DNA from: an uncultured Lachnospiraceae bacterium
Lineage (GTDB): Bacteria > Bacillota > Clostridia > Lachnospirales > Lachnospiraceae
DNA: 43,740 nucleotides
Assembly (NCBI GenBank): GCA_930989745.1
Contig: CAKNMY010000012.1
Location: forward strand, 1 to 43,740
Direction of reading: 5' to 3'
The position numbers and the translations under genes were made by a program. Below are positions 24,391-32,601 of this stretch, piece by piece. Position 1 is the stretch's first letter, and every line of letters starts with the position of its first letter. The notes beneath the pieces were generated by a model, which saw nothing but the letters and a program-made list of their open reading frames with translations, was not told where the DNA came from and made no database searches.

Positions 24391-26676
24391 ATGATTAAAT
24401 TACTCGACGGAGGAGCCTGGCTGTTAAACGGTACGGAAGTGATTCCGGACAGCAGGGATGCGGATGCGGCTCTGAACGCGAAGCTCGGAGAATGTCCGTC
24501 AAAGGAAGCGGCGGCGCAGAACACCATCGCATACGGTATTCTCAAGGACCACAATATTTCCGGGAATATGCAGAAGCTGCAGATCAAGTTCGATAAGCTG
24601 ACTTCGCATGACATCACATTTGTAGGCATTATCCAGACAGCGAGAGCGTCAGGACTGGAAAAGTTCCCGATTCCCTATGTGCTGACCAACTGCCACAATT
24701 CTCTGTGCGCAGTCGGCGGAACGATCAATGAGGATGACCACATGTTTGGACTGACCTGCGCTAAGAAGTACGGCGGCGTATACGTACCGCCTCATCAGGC
24801 AGTCATTCATCAGTTCGCGCGTGAAATGCTTGCGGGCGGCGGAAAGATGATCCTTGGCTCTGACAGCCATACCCGCTACGGTGCGCTGGGAACCATGGCA
24901 GTGGGCGAGGGCGGACCGGAGCTGGTGAAGCAGCTTCTCTCCAAGACGTACGATATCAATATGCCGGGAGTAGTCGGCGTGTATATGACAGGAAAGCCGG
25001 TGCCGGGCGTAGGACCGCAGGATGTGGCGCTCGCGATTATCGGAGCAGTGTTCGCAAACGGCTATGTGAAGAATAAGGTAATGGAATTTGTGGGACCGGG
25101 TGTTTCCAATCTGAGCGCTGATTTCCGTATCGGAGTCGACGTTATGACTACCGAGACTACATGTCTGTCTTCTATCTGGAGAACGGATGATACGATCAAA
25201 GAGTTCTATGAGATTCACAAGAGACCGGAGGATTACAGAGAACTGAATCCTGGCGCTGTGACGTATTATGACGGAATGATTCTGGTAGAACTCGATAAGA
25301 TTAAACCGATGATTGCCATGCCGTTCCATCCGAGTAATACGTATACCATCGAGGAGCTGAACGCGAACCTCATGGACATCCTGGACGATGTTGAGAAGAA
25401 AGCGCTTGTAAGTCTGGACGGAAAGGTTCCGTTCACCTTAAAGGATAAAGTACATGATGGAAGACTCTATGTGGAGCAGGGAATCATCGCAGGCTGCGCA
25501 GGCGGCGGATTTGAAAACATCTGTGACGCGGCAGATATCCTGAAAGGAAAGAGCATCGGCGCTGACGAGTTTACACTGAGCGTATATCCGGCGAGCACGC
25601 CGATTTATATGGAGCTGGCAAAGAACGGAAAGCTTGCCGATCTGTTGGCTACAGGAGCTATTGTAAAGACCGCGTTCTGCGGACCTTGCTTCGGAGCAGG
25701 CGATACTCCGGCAAACAACGCCCTCAGTATCCGCCACTCTACAAGAAACTTCCCGAACCGCGAGGGATCTAAGATACAGAATGGCCAGATTTCTTCCGTT
25801 GCGCTCATGGATGCCCGTTCCATTGCTGCGACTGCGGCAAACAAAGGTTTCCTGACTCCGGCAACAGAGTTTGCGGGTGAGTACACGCATCCGGTATACC
25901 ACTTTGACAGCACGATCTATGAGAACCGCGTGTTTGACAGCAAGGGTGTTGCCGATCCGTCTGTGGAGATCAAGTTCGGTCCGAATATCAAGGACTGGCC
26001 TGAGATGCCTGAGCTGACAGAGAATCTGTTCCTGAAAGTCGTATCTGAGATCCATGATCCGGTAACGACCACGGATGAGCTGATTCCGTCCGGAGAGACA
26101 TCCTCCTTCCGCTCCAACCCGCTGGGACTGGCGGAGTTCACCCTGTCCAGAAAGGATCCGGATTATGTGAAAGAAGCAAAGAGGGTACAGGAAGCAGAGA
26201 AAGTAAGAGAGACAGGAGACTGCCCGGTATGCGCAGTCATCGAGATGCGTCCGGCGTGGATGAAGATCAAGGAAATGTATCCGGACATGAACCGCACTAA
26301 CACCGGAATCGGAAGCACAATCTTTGCCGTAAAGCCGGGAGACGGTTCTGCCAGAGAGCAGGCTGCGTCCTGCCAGAAAGTACTTGGCGGATGGGCGAAT
26401 ATTGCCAATGAGTACGCGACCAAGCGCTACCGCTCGAATCTGATTAACTGGGGTATGCTGCCCTTCCTGATTCCGGAGGGAGAGCTTCCGTTTAAAAAGG
26501 GAGACTATCTGTTTATCCCTGGCATCCGCGAAGCCGTTCAGCAGAAGGCGACGGAGATCAAGGCTTATGTGGTCAGAGATACAATGGAAGAGTTTACTCT
26601 GACACTGGGAGACATGACTGATGATGAGAGAGAGATCATTCTGAAGGGATGTCTGATCAATTATTATAAAGGATAA
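24391..26676 (+). CDS. Aconitase-superfamily hydratase (YbhJ-like)
   Basis: A 761-residue putative (de)hydratase similar in length and layout to E. coli YbhJ, an aconitase homologue of unknown substrate. Three cysteines suited to a [4Fe-4S] cluster are present: Cys369 in AGCAGGG and Cys430/Cys433 in [25 protein letters not shown] near 150-170 is the aconitase substrate-site region. The last part (about 560-761) corresponds to the swivel-type domain. Strong AGGAGG before the ATG; the PucR-type regulator just upstream is likely co-transcribed. Reaction inferred from the superfamily only: reversible dehydration/hydration of a hydroxy-acid. A long open frame on the opposite strand is a shadow. 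Confidence 0.88.
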   Translation: MIKLLDGGAWLLNGTEVIPDSRDADAALNAKLGECPSKEAAAQNTIAYGILKDHNISGNMQKLQIKFDKLTSHDITFVGIIQTARASGLEKFPIPYVLTNCHNSLCAVGGTINEDDHMFGLTCAKKYGGVYVPPHQAVIHQFAREMLAGGGKMILGSDSHTRYGALGTMAVGEGGPELVKQLLSKTYDINMPGVVGVYMTGKPVPGVGPQDVALAIIGAVFANGYVKNKVMEFVGPGVSNLSADFRIGVDVMTTETTCLSSIWRTDDTIKEFYEIHKRPEDYRELNPGAVTYYDGMILVELDKIKPMIAMPFHPSNTYTIEELNANLMDILDDVEKKALVSLDGKVPFTLKDKVHDGRLYVEQGIIAGCAGGGFENICDAADILKGKSIGADEFTLSVYPASTPIYMELAKNGKLADLLATGAIVKTAFCGPCFGAGDTPANNALSIRHSTRNFPNREGSKIQNGQISSVALMDARSIAATAANKGFLTPATEFAGEYTHPVYHFDSTIYENRVFDSKGVADPSVEIKFGPNIKDWPEMPELTENLFLKVVSEIHDPVTTTDELIPSGETSSFRSNPLGLAEFTLSRKDPDYVKEAKRVQEAEKVRETGDCPVCAVIEMRPAWMKIKEMYPDMNRTNTGIGSTIFAVKPGDGSAREQAASCQKVLGGWANIANEYATKRYRSNLINWGMLPFLIPEGELPFKKGDYLFIPGIREAVQQKATEIKAYVVRDTMEEFTLTLGDMTDDEREIILKGCLINYYKG

Positions 26677-26679
26677 AGC

Positions 26680-26722
26680 AGTTGCCGCCCGCAGCAAAGA
26701 ATGCTGCGGGCGGCAACTTGTT
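26680..26722 (+). terminator. Terminator of the hydratase gene
   Basis: A perfect 17-bp stem (26680-26696 with 26702-26718) with a 5-nt loop, followed by TTGTTTT. Confidence 0.9.
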
Positions 26723-26835
26723 TTCCTGGCAAATAGAAAATTCTAAAAATTTCTGTAAATTGCGAAAATAAATGAGATAATTTGATGAAAGAAAACTTGT
26801 TATAAAAAAATATGAAAAAAGTTTTAGAAAAAGTG

Positions 26836-26864
26836 TTGACAAATATTAGAGTATCTGGTATTAT
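26836..26864 (+). promoter_or_regulatory. Strong promoter of the putative long ncRNA
   Basis: TTGACA (26836-26841), 17-bp spacer, TATTAT (26859-26864). It is one of the best promoters in the window and points into 770 bp with no convincing gene. Expected transcription start near 26871. Confidence 0.85.
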
Positions 26865-26870
26865 AAAACC

Positions 26871-27633
26871 ATCAAAAGAAACAACACACAGATAACTGAA
26901 AAGCTTAATAAAAAGAACCGGAATTCAAACCATTTTCTATGAAAGAGACGAGAAATCTTCATAAGAAGAATGGAAAAGGTTCTAAGAATTATTAAGAACT
27001 TCAGAAGAGAAGAAAAGGAGTGATTCCATTGGCAACGGAACATCACAAAAATCAATATGAGAGTGGTAAGATTTAAAGTACCTGCAAGAAAGACCTTCCC
27101 GATATGACACAATACGAATCCAAAAAGATAGAAGAAATCTTAGGAGGGATTCAACAGGAGGGTAAAGTAATTAAATCCTCATATTGAATAATTACCACAA
27201 AAAATAGTACAAAGGTTTTAAGAGATGTGTAAAGAAACATAGCTTAAAAGGATATAAATTCTTATACTACTTGAAAGTTCATAGATGAGGGAGAATATAT
27301 AAAGAGGGAAATCGATATATATTGGGAAAATGTGAACTGAAAGGAACTATATTAGTTTATATTTTGAGATACAGAGGATGAAAGAATCTGAATCGTAAAC
27401 TTTTACTATTCATGATAAATATACTTATAACATTTCGACATAGGCAACCGCTTATGAGCAGGGAATATAAAGAAGCGATAGTTCATATATAGTAACTATA
27501 AATCTGCAGAAGATAATAGATTCAAAAAAGAACTATTACCGAAGAAAGAACAAGAGGAACAAAAGAATTGAATAACGAAGAATTTTAGAACAGCCGTTGT
27601 GTCAAATAATAAAAGTTGATATGACGGCTGTTC
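26871..27633 (+). ncRNA. Putative large structured non-coding RNA, about 760 nt
   Basis: A strong promoter is followed by a purine- and A-rich stretch without a credible long ORF but with nearly continuous pairing. Stems seen: 26930-26934/26969-26973 with ATGAA 26939-26943/TTCAT 26958-26962; 26978-26983/26995-27000; 27020-27027/27037-27046; 27116-27121/27147-27152 enclosing 27125-27129/27137-27141; 27167-27172/27190-27195; 27216-27222/27243-27249; 27253-27257/27262-27266; 27276-27283/27331-27338 enclosing 27294-27300/27317-27323; 27345-27349/27353-27357; 27378-27382/27409-27413; 27449-27453/27473-27477. A three-way junction (27478-27484/27530-27536 with inner hairpins 27488-27500 and 27501-27522) and a long closing hairpin (27588-27597/27624-27633) follow. 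Size and style recall ROOL, GOLLD or OLE RNAs, but I cannot assign it to any of these. Confidence 0.7.
27588..27633. terminator. Long hairpin between ncRNA and exchanger gene
   Basis: GAACAGCCGT (27588-27597) pairs with ACGGCTGTTC (27624-27633); the inside TGTCAA/TTGATA also pairs, and AGAAT/ATTCT outside may extend it. There is no T run on the plus strand, so it may be the 3' domain of the RNA, or a shared terminator of the convergent transcripts. Confidence 0.55.
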
Positions 27634-27653
27634 AATATTCTCCGAGCGTGTCC

Positions 27654-28634
27654 TTAACGGACAATGATATAGGCGAGGTATCCCAGATATATGAGAAGCA
27701 TGGGGATGCCTTCTTTTTTTGAGATGGTGTGTTTGCTCCATGCGAAAAGCCATACAATTATGCTGATGACAATCAGGAAAATCAGGTCAAAGATGGATTC
27801 GTAATTAACGCTGATCGGATGAAGGGCACAGGATGCTCCGAGAACCAGCAGCAGGTTAAAGATATTGGAGCCGATTACATTTCCCATTGCGAGGTCACAC
27901 TGATCCTTGCGCGCTGCAACAATGGATGTCACAAGCTCAGGAAGAGAGGTTCCGACTGCAACAATCGTCAGACCGATCAGTGTCTCGCTCAGACCGAAGC
28001 TGGCCGCGATATTCGAGGCTGAATCCACGACGAGGTTTCCTCCGATGATGATGGCGATAATGCCCAGAATAATGTAGGCAGCAGTCCGTATTGGAGAGTA
28101 AGTGTCGTACGTCTCTTCGTCGGAGGAGTTCTTGCGGGAAGACAGAGCCGAACGTACCATCAGGAAGAGATAGATTCCGAACAGTATCAGAAGAATCAGT
28201 CCTTCCGGACGGTTCAGAACTCCGGCGCCGTCTCCGGTCAGGCGAAAGCCCTGCATGAGCGGAAAACATACGCTGATCAGCAGAGTCACCGCAGTGGCAA
28301 GGATGGAGAAGGGAAAGTCCCTTCTAAGAACGTCCTTCTGGATAGGCATGGCACGGAACAGAGCGCTGGCACCTGCTACAACCAGCAGATTAAAGATGTT
28401 GGAACCGACTACGTTGCTCAGCGAGAGCTCATTTGCGCCGTCCAGTGCGGCGGTTATGCTCACGGAAGCCTCAGGAAGAGAGGTACCCATGGCTACGATC
28501 GTCAGTCCGATGATGATACTCGGAATGCGGAGAAGTTTTGCCAGACTTGAAGCGCCCTCTACAAAATAGTCGGCGCCTTTAATCAGCAGGGCAAAGCCGA
28601 GGATCAGCAGGACATACATGAGTATGGATGACAT
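27654..28634 (-). CDS. Na+/Ca2+ exchanger family (CaCA) antiporter
   Basis: A 326-residue membrane antiporter of the YrbG-like group, exporting Ca2+ in exchange for Na+ (or similar ions). About ten membrane helices are visible in two inverted halves, each with the alpha-repeat: MGTSLPEAS in the first (near residue 49) and VGTSLPELVTS in the second (near 230), each followed by GNVIGSNIFNLL-like sequence. The halves are joined by a hydrophilic loop (SSRKNSSDEETYD) near 165. ATG 28634 has AAGGGGGAA upstream; the much longer open frame behind it runs through another gene and is not coding. Single-gene unit with its own promoter. Confidence 0.92.
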   Translation of the reverse strand: MSSILMYVLLILGFALLIKGADYFVEGASSLAKLLRIPSIIIGLTIVAMGTSLPEASVSITAALDGANELSLSNVVGSNIFNLLVVAGASALFRAMPIQKDVLRRDFPFSILATAVTLLISVCFPLMQGFRLTGDGAGVLNRPEGLILLILFGIYLFLMVRSALSSRKNSSDEETYDTYSPIRTAAYIILGIIAIIIGGNLVVDSASNIAASFGLSETLIGLTIVAVGTSLPELVTSIVAARKDQCDLAMGNVIGSNIFNLLLVLGASCALHPISVNYESIFDLIFLIVISIIVWLFAWSKHTISKKEGIPMLLIYLGYLAYIIVR

Positions 28635-28668
28635 GATAAATTCCCCCTTTTTTGTTGCTCTGAATTTG

Positions 28669-28697
28669 AGTATGAAGGATTTGAAAGCGTTTGTCAA
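28669..28697 (-). promoter_or_regulatory. Promoter of the exchanger gene (minus)
   Basis: On the minus strand: TTGACA (28697-28692), 17-bp spacer, CATACT (28674-28669). Confidence 0.8.
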
Positions 28698-28704
28698 CCC
28701 GGGA

Positions 28705-28733
28705 TTGCACCAAAGAGTATGGTGGGATATAAT
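28705..28733 (+). promoter_or_regulatory. Promoter of the pseudouridine synthase gene
   Basis: TTGCAC (28705-28710), 17-bp spacer, TATAAT (28728-28733). Its -35 is only 7 bp from that of the divergent exchanger promoter. Confidence 0.75.
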
Positions 28734-28766
28734 GCAGAAAAACAGATAAAAAGAGAGGACTTGAAC

Positions 28767-29441
28767 ATGCTGAAAAAGGAATGGATTCTCTATGAGGATA
28801 AGGACATACTGGTGGTATATAAGCCGGCGGGGATTGCAGTGCAGAATGCGCGGACATCGCAGATGGATCTGGAGCATATGCTGCTCAATTATCTGGCAGA
28901 ACAGACGCAGGGGAGCAGGCAGATACCGTATCTTGGAATTATTCACCGGCTGGATCAGCCGGTGGAGGGGATCCTGGTGTTCGCCAGAACTCCTGCGGCG
29001 GCCGCGGAGCTGAACCGTCAGATGCAGTCCGGAAAGATGGATAAGCGATATCTGGCTGTGACTGAGGGCGTTCCCGGACAGACACAGGGGATCCTGGTGG
29101 ATTACCTGAAGAAAGAAGGGAGGACAAACCTCTCCAGGGTGGCGGCTCCGGAAGAACGGGAAGCCAAGCGGGCGGAGCTTTCTTATCATGTATTGAACAG
29201 CGAAGATGGGGAGGCCCTGGTGGAGATTCATCTGAAGACTGGAAGGCACCATCAGATCCGCGTACAGATGGCTCATGCGGGGACACCTCTTGCGGGAGAC
29301 AGAAAATACGGTGCGGGAAATACCGATGCACAGCTTTGCCTCTGTGCATATAAACTTCAATTTCAACATCCGCGAACACATAAAAAAATGGAATTTTCTG
29401 TAAGGCCTTCCAATCCTCATTTCAAGAATCTGGCTGTATAG
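28767..29441 (+). CDS. RluA-family pseudouridine synthase
   Basis: A 224-residue enzyme converting uridine to pseudouridine in rRNA or tRNA. The catalytic Asp63 is in HRLDQPVEGILVFAR, where the family usually has T or S in place of V after Pro. Other marks: VVYKPAGIAVQ near 15, KRYLAVTEG near 92, LKTGRHHQIRVQMAHAG near 152, and GDRKYG near 174. It lacks an N-terminal S4 RNA-binding domain, so it is one of the short RluA-like forms; the exact target site cannot be told. GAGAGGA lies 7 bp before ATG 28767. It has its own promoter. Confidence 0.92.
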   Translation: MLKKEWILYEDKDILVVYKPAGIAVQNARTSQMDLEHMLLNYLAEQTQGSRQIPYLGIIHRLDQPVEGILVFARTPAAAAELNRQMQSGKMDKRYLAVTEGVPGQTQGILVDYLKKEGRTNLSRVAAPEEREAKRAELSYHVLNSEDGEALVEIHLKTGRHHQIRVQMAHAGTPLAGDRKYGAGNTDAQLCLCAYKLQFQHPRTHKKMEFSVRPSNPHFKNLAV

Positions 29442-29496
29442 AAAACATTGCCGAACCGGATACTAATAAAAAGTTAGTTAGGGCTCGGTGATAAAG

Positions 29497-30561
29497 ATGC
29501 AAAAAAGGTGGAAAAAATATGTTTTTGCAGCAGGCGCGGTAATCAGTGTGTTTTTGATTATGAAATATCTGGTTCCGGTGCTGCTTCCGTTTTTGGCAGG
29601 GCTGTTTCTGGCTGTTCTGGTACTGCCGGCAGCGAGAAAGCTTGAGGAAAAGTTCCGGATCAGCAGAAGTCTGACAGGTGCGGTGATGATTTTTGGATTG
29701 CTGATGCTTATTGGGTGGGTGCTGGTGAGGGGAGCTGCAGCCCTGGTTGTCCAGGCTCAGACACTGTTTGAAGATCTGGGCGTTTTGGCGCAGGGATGGG
29801 AAAGTATGCTTGATAACTGCTGCGATGTGGTTGAAAAGTATGTGGGAATCGCGAGTGATGACACGCGGGAATTTCTGCTTCTGCAGTTTCATAATATGAG
29901 CAGTCAGTTAAAAGAGCAGTTTTCTCCGGCAGTGCTCTCATATCTGCTGCGCATTATGCGCGGAAGCGCAGTGGCGGTCACAACCGTTGTGATTTCCTAT
30001 GTGTTTGCAGTGCTGCTTGTGAAGGATCTGGATGAGTGGAACCGGAAGATCAATCGCTATCCTGTTCTTGTAAAGTGGAAGAAGATCTGGCAGGAGATGC
30101 TTCGGGCAGGGGGAAGATACTTTAAGGCACAGATTATTATTATGGCGATTATCAGCGCGGTGTGCATGGCGGGGCTGTTTTTGCTGAAGAATCCGTATTA
30201 TCTGGTGATTGGCCTCATCATCGGTTTTCTTGATGCGCTGCCTTTTATCGGCACAGGAACGGTTCTGATTCCCTGGGCGGTTATATTGCTGCTTCAGGGG
30301 GATCTGGTGCAGGCAGTGGGATACTTTCTTCTCTTTGTAGCGACAGCGGTACTCAGGGAATTTCTGGAGCCAAAGCTGATCGGAGGCAAACTGGGCATTG
30401 CGCCGGCAGCCATGCTGGCAGCGGTGTATCTGGGGATCATTGGATACGGTGTGACAGGGGTGATTCTGGGGCCGCTGACGCTGATGCTTCTTCAGGCGAT
30501 TTTTCGGGAATGGGGGCCGTGGAGTGTCAGATCTGACGGTACAGAGCTCAGAAATGAATAA
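29497..30561 (+). CDS. AI-2E (PerM/YtvI) family membrane transporter
   Basis: A 354-residue membrane protein. Two hydrophobic segments form the first 70 residues (LVPVLLPFLAGLFLAVLVLP at about 23-42), a soluble amphipathic part follows, then several helices in the second half with family-typical GLIIGFLDALPFIGTGTVLI near 240 and FLEPKLIGGKLGIAPAAML near 287. The family includes quorum-signal exporters, a Na+/H+ antiporter group and the sporulation protein YtvI; which of these applies cannot be told. The start is uncertain: GTG 29488 and ATG 29497 are both possible, neither with a strong ribosome site; I chose the ATG. Confidence 0.88.
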   Translation: MQKRWKKYVFAAGAVISVFLIMKYLVPVLLPFLAGLFLAVLVLPAARKLEEKFRISRSLTGAVMIFGLLMLIGWVLVRGAAALVVQAQTLFEDLGVLAQGWESMLDNCCDVVEKYVGIASDDTREFLLLQFHNMSSQLKEQFSPAVLSYLLRIMRGSAVAVTTVVISYVFAVLLVKDLDEWNRKINRYPVLVKWKKIWQEMLRAGGRYFKAQIIIMAIISAVCMAGLFLLKNPYYLVIGLIIGFLDALPFIGTGTVLIPWAVILLLQGDLVQAVGYFLLFVATAVLREFLEPKLIGGKLGIAPAAMLAAVYLGIIGYGVTGVILGPLTLMLLQAIFREWGPWSVRSDGTELRNE

Positions 30562-30610
30562 TTACAGTAAAATGTAAGAAAATCCTAAGAAAAATCGTCA
30601 TAAAATCCTA

Positions 30611-30640
30611 TGGACGAAATTCTAACTGAGAGTGTATAAT
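30611..30640 (+). promoter_or_regulatory. Promoter of the binding-protein gene
   Basis: TGGACG (30611-30616), 18-bp spacer, TATAAT (30635-30640), 52 bp before the ATG. Confidence 0.6.
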
Positions 30641-30692
30641 TAGGGCTGTTACCGGGAATAGGCATGTTTTGCGTATAAGAGGAGAAAGAAAG

Positions 30693-31838
30693 ATGAAGCG
30701 AAAAGCAGTGGCAGGACTGTTGGTTTTTTGCCTTACATCAGCGCTCGCCGGATGCGGAAAAGAAGCAGAAGCGTATAACAGTACGGACAGTACGGAGACA
30801 ACGCCGGAAGTGACGGAAGAGCCTGAGCCGGAAGCGGCAGAACCGACAGAGGAACCGGAGGAGGAAGAACAGCAGATCACACTTCCGGAAGATCAGGACT
30901 TGGTTGCGGATTATACATCGGCTGAAGGAATTCAGCTGGAACCGGGTACGCATATTGCACTGGTGGGACAGAATTTGTCTACCGGATACTGGAGTGCAGT
31001 ACAGGAGGGCGCTCAGCAGGCAATTGCAGATTTGAATGAGACGTTAGGGTATACCTCCAAGGATGACAAAGTAAAGCTTACCTTTGAGGGGACAGATACA
31101 GACGGAGATGTGGAGACACAGATCAACACGATAGACGCGGTCCTTTCGGAGAATCCGGATGTGCTGTGTATCTCCGCGATTGATATGGATTCCTGCAAGG
31201 CACAGATTGAGACGGCGCAGGAGAATGGGATTCCTGTCGTAATTCTGGATTCCGGGATTGCCGGGGAAGACCAGCTCAGCGTGTGCGCCACAGACAACGT
31301 GGCTTTAGGAGCAGAGGCAGCGAAGCATATGAGCGAAGCGGTAGGCGGAAGCGGAAAAGTTGTGATCGCGGCACATCAGGAGAGCGCCCAGACCAGCGTT
31401 GACCGGGTGAACGGCTTCAGGAATGAGCTTGCGGCATCCAATCCGGATATTACCGTGGAGACTGTGATTTATGAGAGTGAGGAGAAGTCTATTGCGGAGC
31501 AGCTGCAGGAGGCTATGACGCTGTATCCGGATCTGGAAGGCATCTTCTGTACAAATGAGGAGATGACTCAGACAGTGATCAGCGCGCTGAAGGATATGGA
31601 GAATGCACCGAAGGTCATTGGTGTGGACGCGGGCAAGGAAGTACAGGAAGCGGTTGAGGAAGGCGTACTGTACGGAACGGTATGCCAGAATCCCTACGGT
31701 ATGGGATACGCGACAATTGTTATGGCAGCCCGCGCGGCCGCAGGACTTCCGAACAGCCAGTTTGTGGATTCAGGTTTCCAGTGGCTTGATTTGGGAAATA
31801 TCAATAATGAGGAAAATCAGAAGTATCTGTATAAATAA
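30693..31838 (+). CDS. Sugar-type substrate-binding lipoprotein
   Basis: A 381-residue lipoprotein. A signal peptide with lipobox LAGC (Cys21) is followed by an acidic Pro/Glu/Thr linker (about 28-62) and a periplasmic-binding-protein fold of the ribose/galactose class (peripla_BP_4): HIALVGQNLSTGYWSAVQEG near 88, a long region with ENPDVLCISAID and NGIPVVILDSG, then TNEEMTQTVISALK and VIGVDAGKE towards the end. It would bind a sugar or similar ligand outside the cell. No transporter genes are adjacent, so it either serves a distant ABC system or a sensor. ATG 30693 has AAGAGGAGA upstream. Confidence 0.9.
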   Translation: MKRKAVAGLLVFCLTSALAGCGKEAEAYNSTDSTETTPEVTEEPEPEAAEPTEEPEEEEQQITLPEDQDLVADYTSAEGIQLEPGTHIALVGQNLSTGYWSAVQEGAQQAIADLNETLGYTSKDDKVKLTFEGTDTDGDVETQINTIDAVLSENPDVLCISAIDMDSCKAQIETAQENGIPVVILDSGIAGEDQLSVCATDNVALGAEAAKHMSEAVGGSGKVVIAAHQESAQTSVDRVNGFRNELAASNPDITVETVIYESEEKSIAEQLQEAMTLYPDLEGIFCTNEEMTQTVISALKDMENAPKVIGVDAGKEVQEAVEEGVLYGTVCQNPYGMGYATIVMAARAAAGLPNSQFVDSGFQWLDLGNINNEENQKYLYK

Positions 31839-31847
31839 TTTTTTTAG

Positions 31848-31877
31848 TTAACCATTGGCCGGCAGAGGGCATATAGT
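31848..31877 (+). promoter_or_regulatory. Candidate promoter, small protein gene
   Basis: TTAACC (31848-31853), 18-bp spacer, TATAGT (31872-31877), ending 28 bp before the start codon. Confidence 0.4.
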
Positions 31878-31904
31878 ATTACAAAGCAGATGTGGAGCAG
31901 GCAT

Positions 31905-32285
31905 ATGTATTTTAAGCAGCCGCTGCCGTTTTATATGGCATATCCGTTCCCTCAGTTTTATGAGGAAGACCGGGAACAGGAGCGCGACCGCAGGGTGATG
32001 CGCTCCTACTATTCCCGTCAGGCGATGAAGATTCAGGAACTGGTCGACCAGGAGTGCGACCGGATGGAATATGAAGGAAGCATGATGTTTGACGAGTATC
32101 CCGACAAATTTATGATGAGTCAGATCTGTGCAAGGATAGAAGATAAGTTCCGCAGACAGGAGAGCGGGGAGGAAGAAGCGCAGGCTTTGGACTGCTGCGG
32201 CCTGAGAGATCTCATAGGGGTCATTCTTTATAATGAGATGTATCGCCGCAGGTGCAGAAGGAGAAGATGCAGGAAATACTTTTGA
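31905..32285 (+). CDS. Hypothetical protein with Cys/Arg-rich C-terminus, 126 aa
   Basis: A 126-residue protein I do not recognise by function. The first 15 residues are aromatic and proline-rich (MYFKQPLPFYMAYPFPQFY), the middle is strongly charged and helical-looking (REQERDRRVMRSYYSRQAMK), a CC pair occurs near residue 102, and the end is RRRCRRRRCRKYF. No membrane segment or signal peptide is apparent. ATG 31905 is chosen over 31890 because GGAG sits 7 bp before it. Preceded by a candidate promoter and followed by a strong terminator, so it is likely transcribed alone. The basic tail could bind nucleic acid, but that is only a guess. Confidence 0.75.
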   Translation: MYFKQPLPFYMAYPFPQFYEEDREQERDRRVMRSYYSRQAMKIQELVDQECDRMEYEGSMMFDEYPDKFMMSQICARIEDKFRRQESGEEEAQALDCCGLRDLIGVILYNEMYRRRCRRRRCRKYF

Positions 32286-32355
32286 GAGAAGATTGACGGG
32301 GAATATTTAAAAAAACGTTAATTTCCTGTTGAGTTTTTGATTCAAACCGATTACT

Positions 32356-32391
32356 ATATAGTCATAGCATGTTTGCTATGACTATATTTTT
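32356..32391 (+). terminator. Terminator of the small Cys/Arg protein gene
   Basis: A perfect 13-bp stem (32356-32368 with 32375-32387), 6-nt loop, then TTTTT. Confidence 0.9.
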
Positions 32392-32399
32392 GATTATAT

Positions 32400-32598
32400 T
32401 CAGTGACTGTCCGGAGAGGTCCGCCGTTCTGCAGATGACCTTCCGGATTTTGACAATATTTGTAGGACGGCAGAGTTAGGGCGTTTTTAGGGGAAACGCA
32501 TAAAAGACAGCAGGAATCTGAGAGCCTGCCAGACGAGTGACAGAGCATCCGGCGGCAAGAGCCGGGGTAACAGACTTGGAGTTTGAAGGGGAATTATA
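32400..32598 (+). promoter_or_regulatory. Structured leader upstream of methyltransferase
   Basis: This 200-bp stretch has several consecutive stems: TCCGGA/TCCGGA with GGTC/GACC inside (about 32410-32455), GCGTTT/AAACGC (32481-32486 with 32494-32499), GCAGG/CCTGC (32510-32514 with 32525-32529) and CCGGC/GCCGG near 32550-32566. GCCGTTCT in the loop of the first stem can alternatively pair with AGGACGGC near 32464, suggesting two exclusive folds. I recognise no known riboswitch. No ORF is convincing. Confidence 0.45.
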
Positions 32599-32601
32599 TT
32601 G

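Noticed and set aside
25438-26697. 419-codon frame antisense to the hydratase
   Set aside because: It lies wholly opposite a clear aconitase-family gene and has low-complexity, Arg/His-rich translation typical of shadow frames.
27161-27260. Repeated short hairpins as a CRISPR array
   Set aside because: Stems differ in sequence and length; there is no repeated unit or regular spacing.
26871-27633. Direct assignment of the ncRNA to ROOL, GOLLD or OLE
   Set aside because: I cannot confirm conserved sequence of any of these classes by eye; only size and structural style are comparable.
28635-29420. N-terminal extension of the exchanger to 588 residues
   Set aside because: It runs antisense through the pseudouridine synthase gene and past a good promoter; the true start at 28634 has a strong ribosome site.
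32400-32598. Cobalamin, SAM, c-di-GMP or THF riboswitch upstream of the methyltransferase
   Set aside because: None of the core sequences of these classes could be found.
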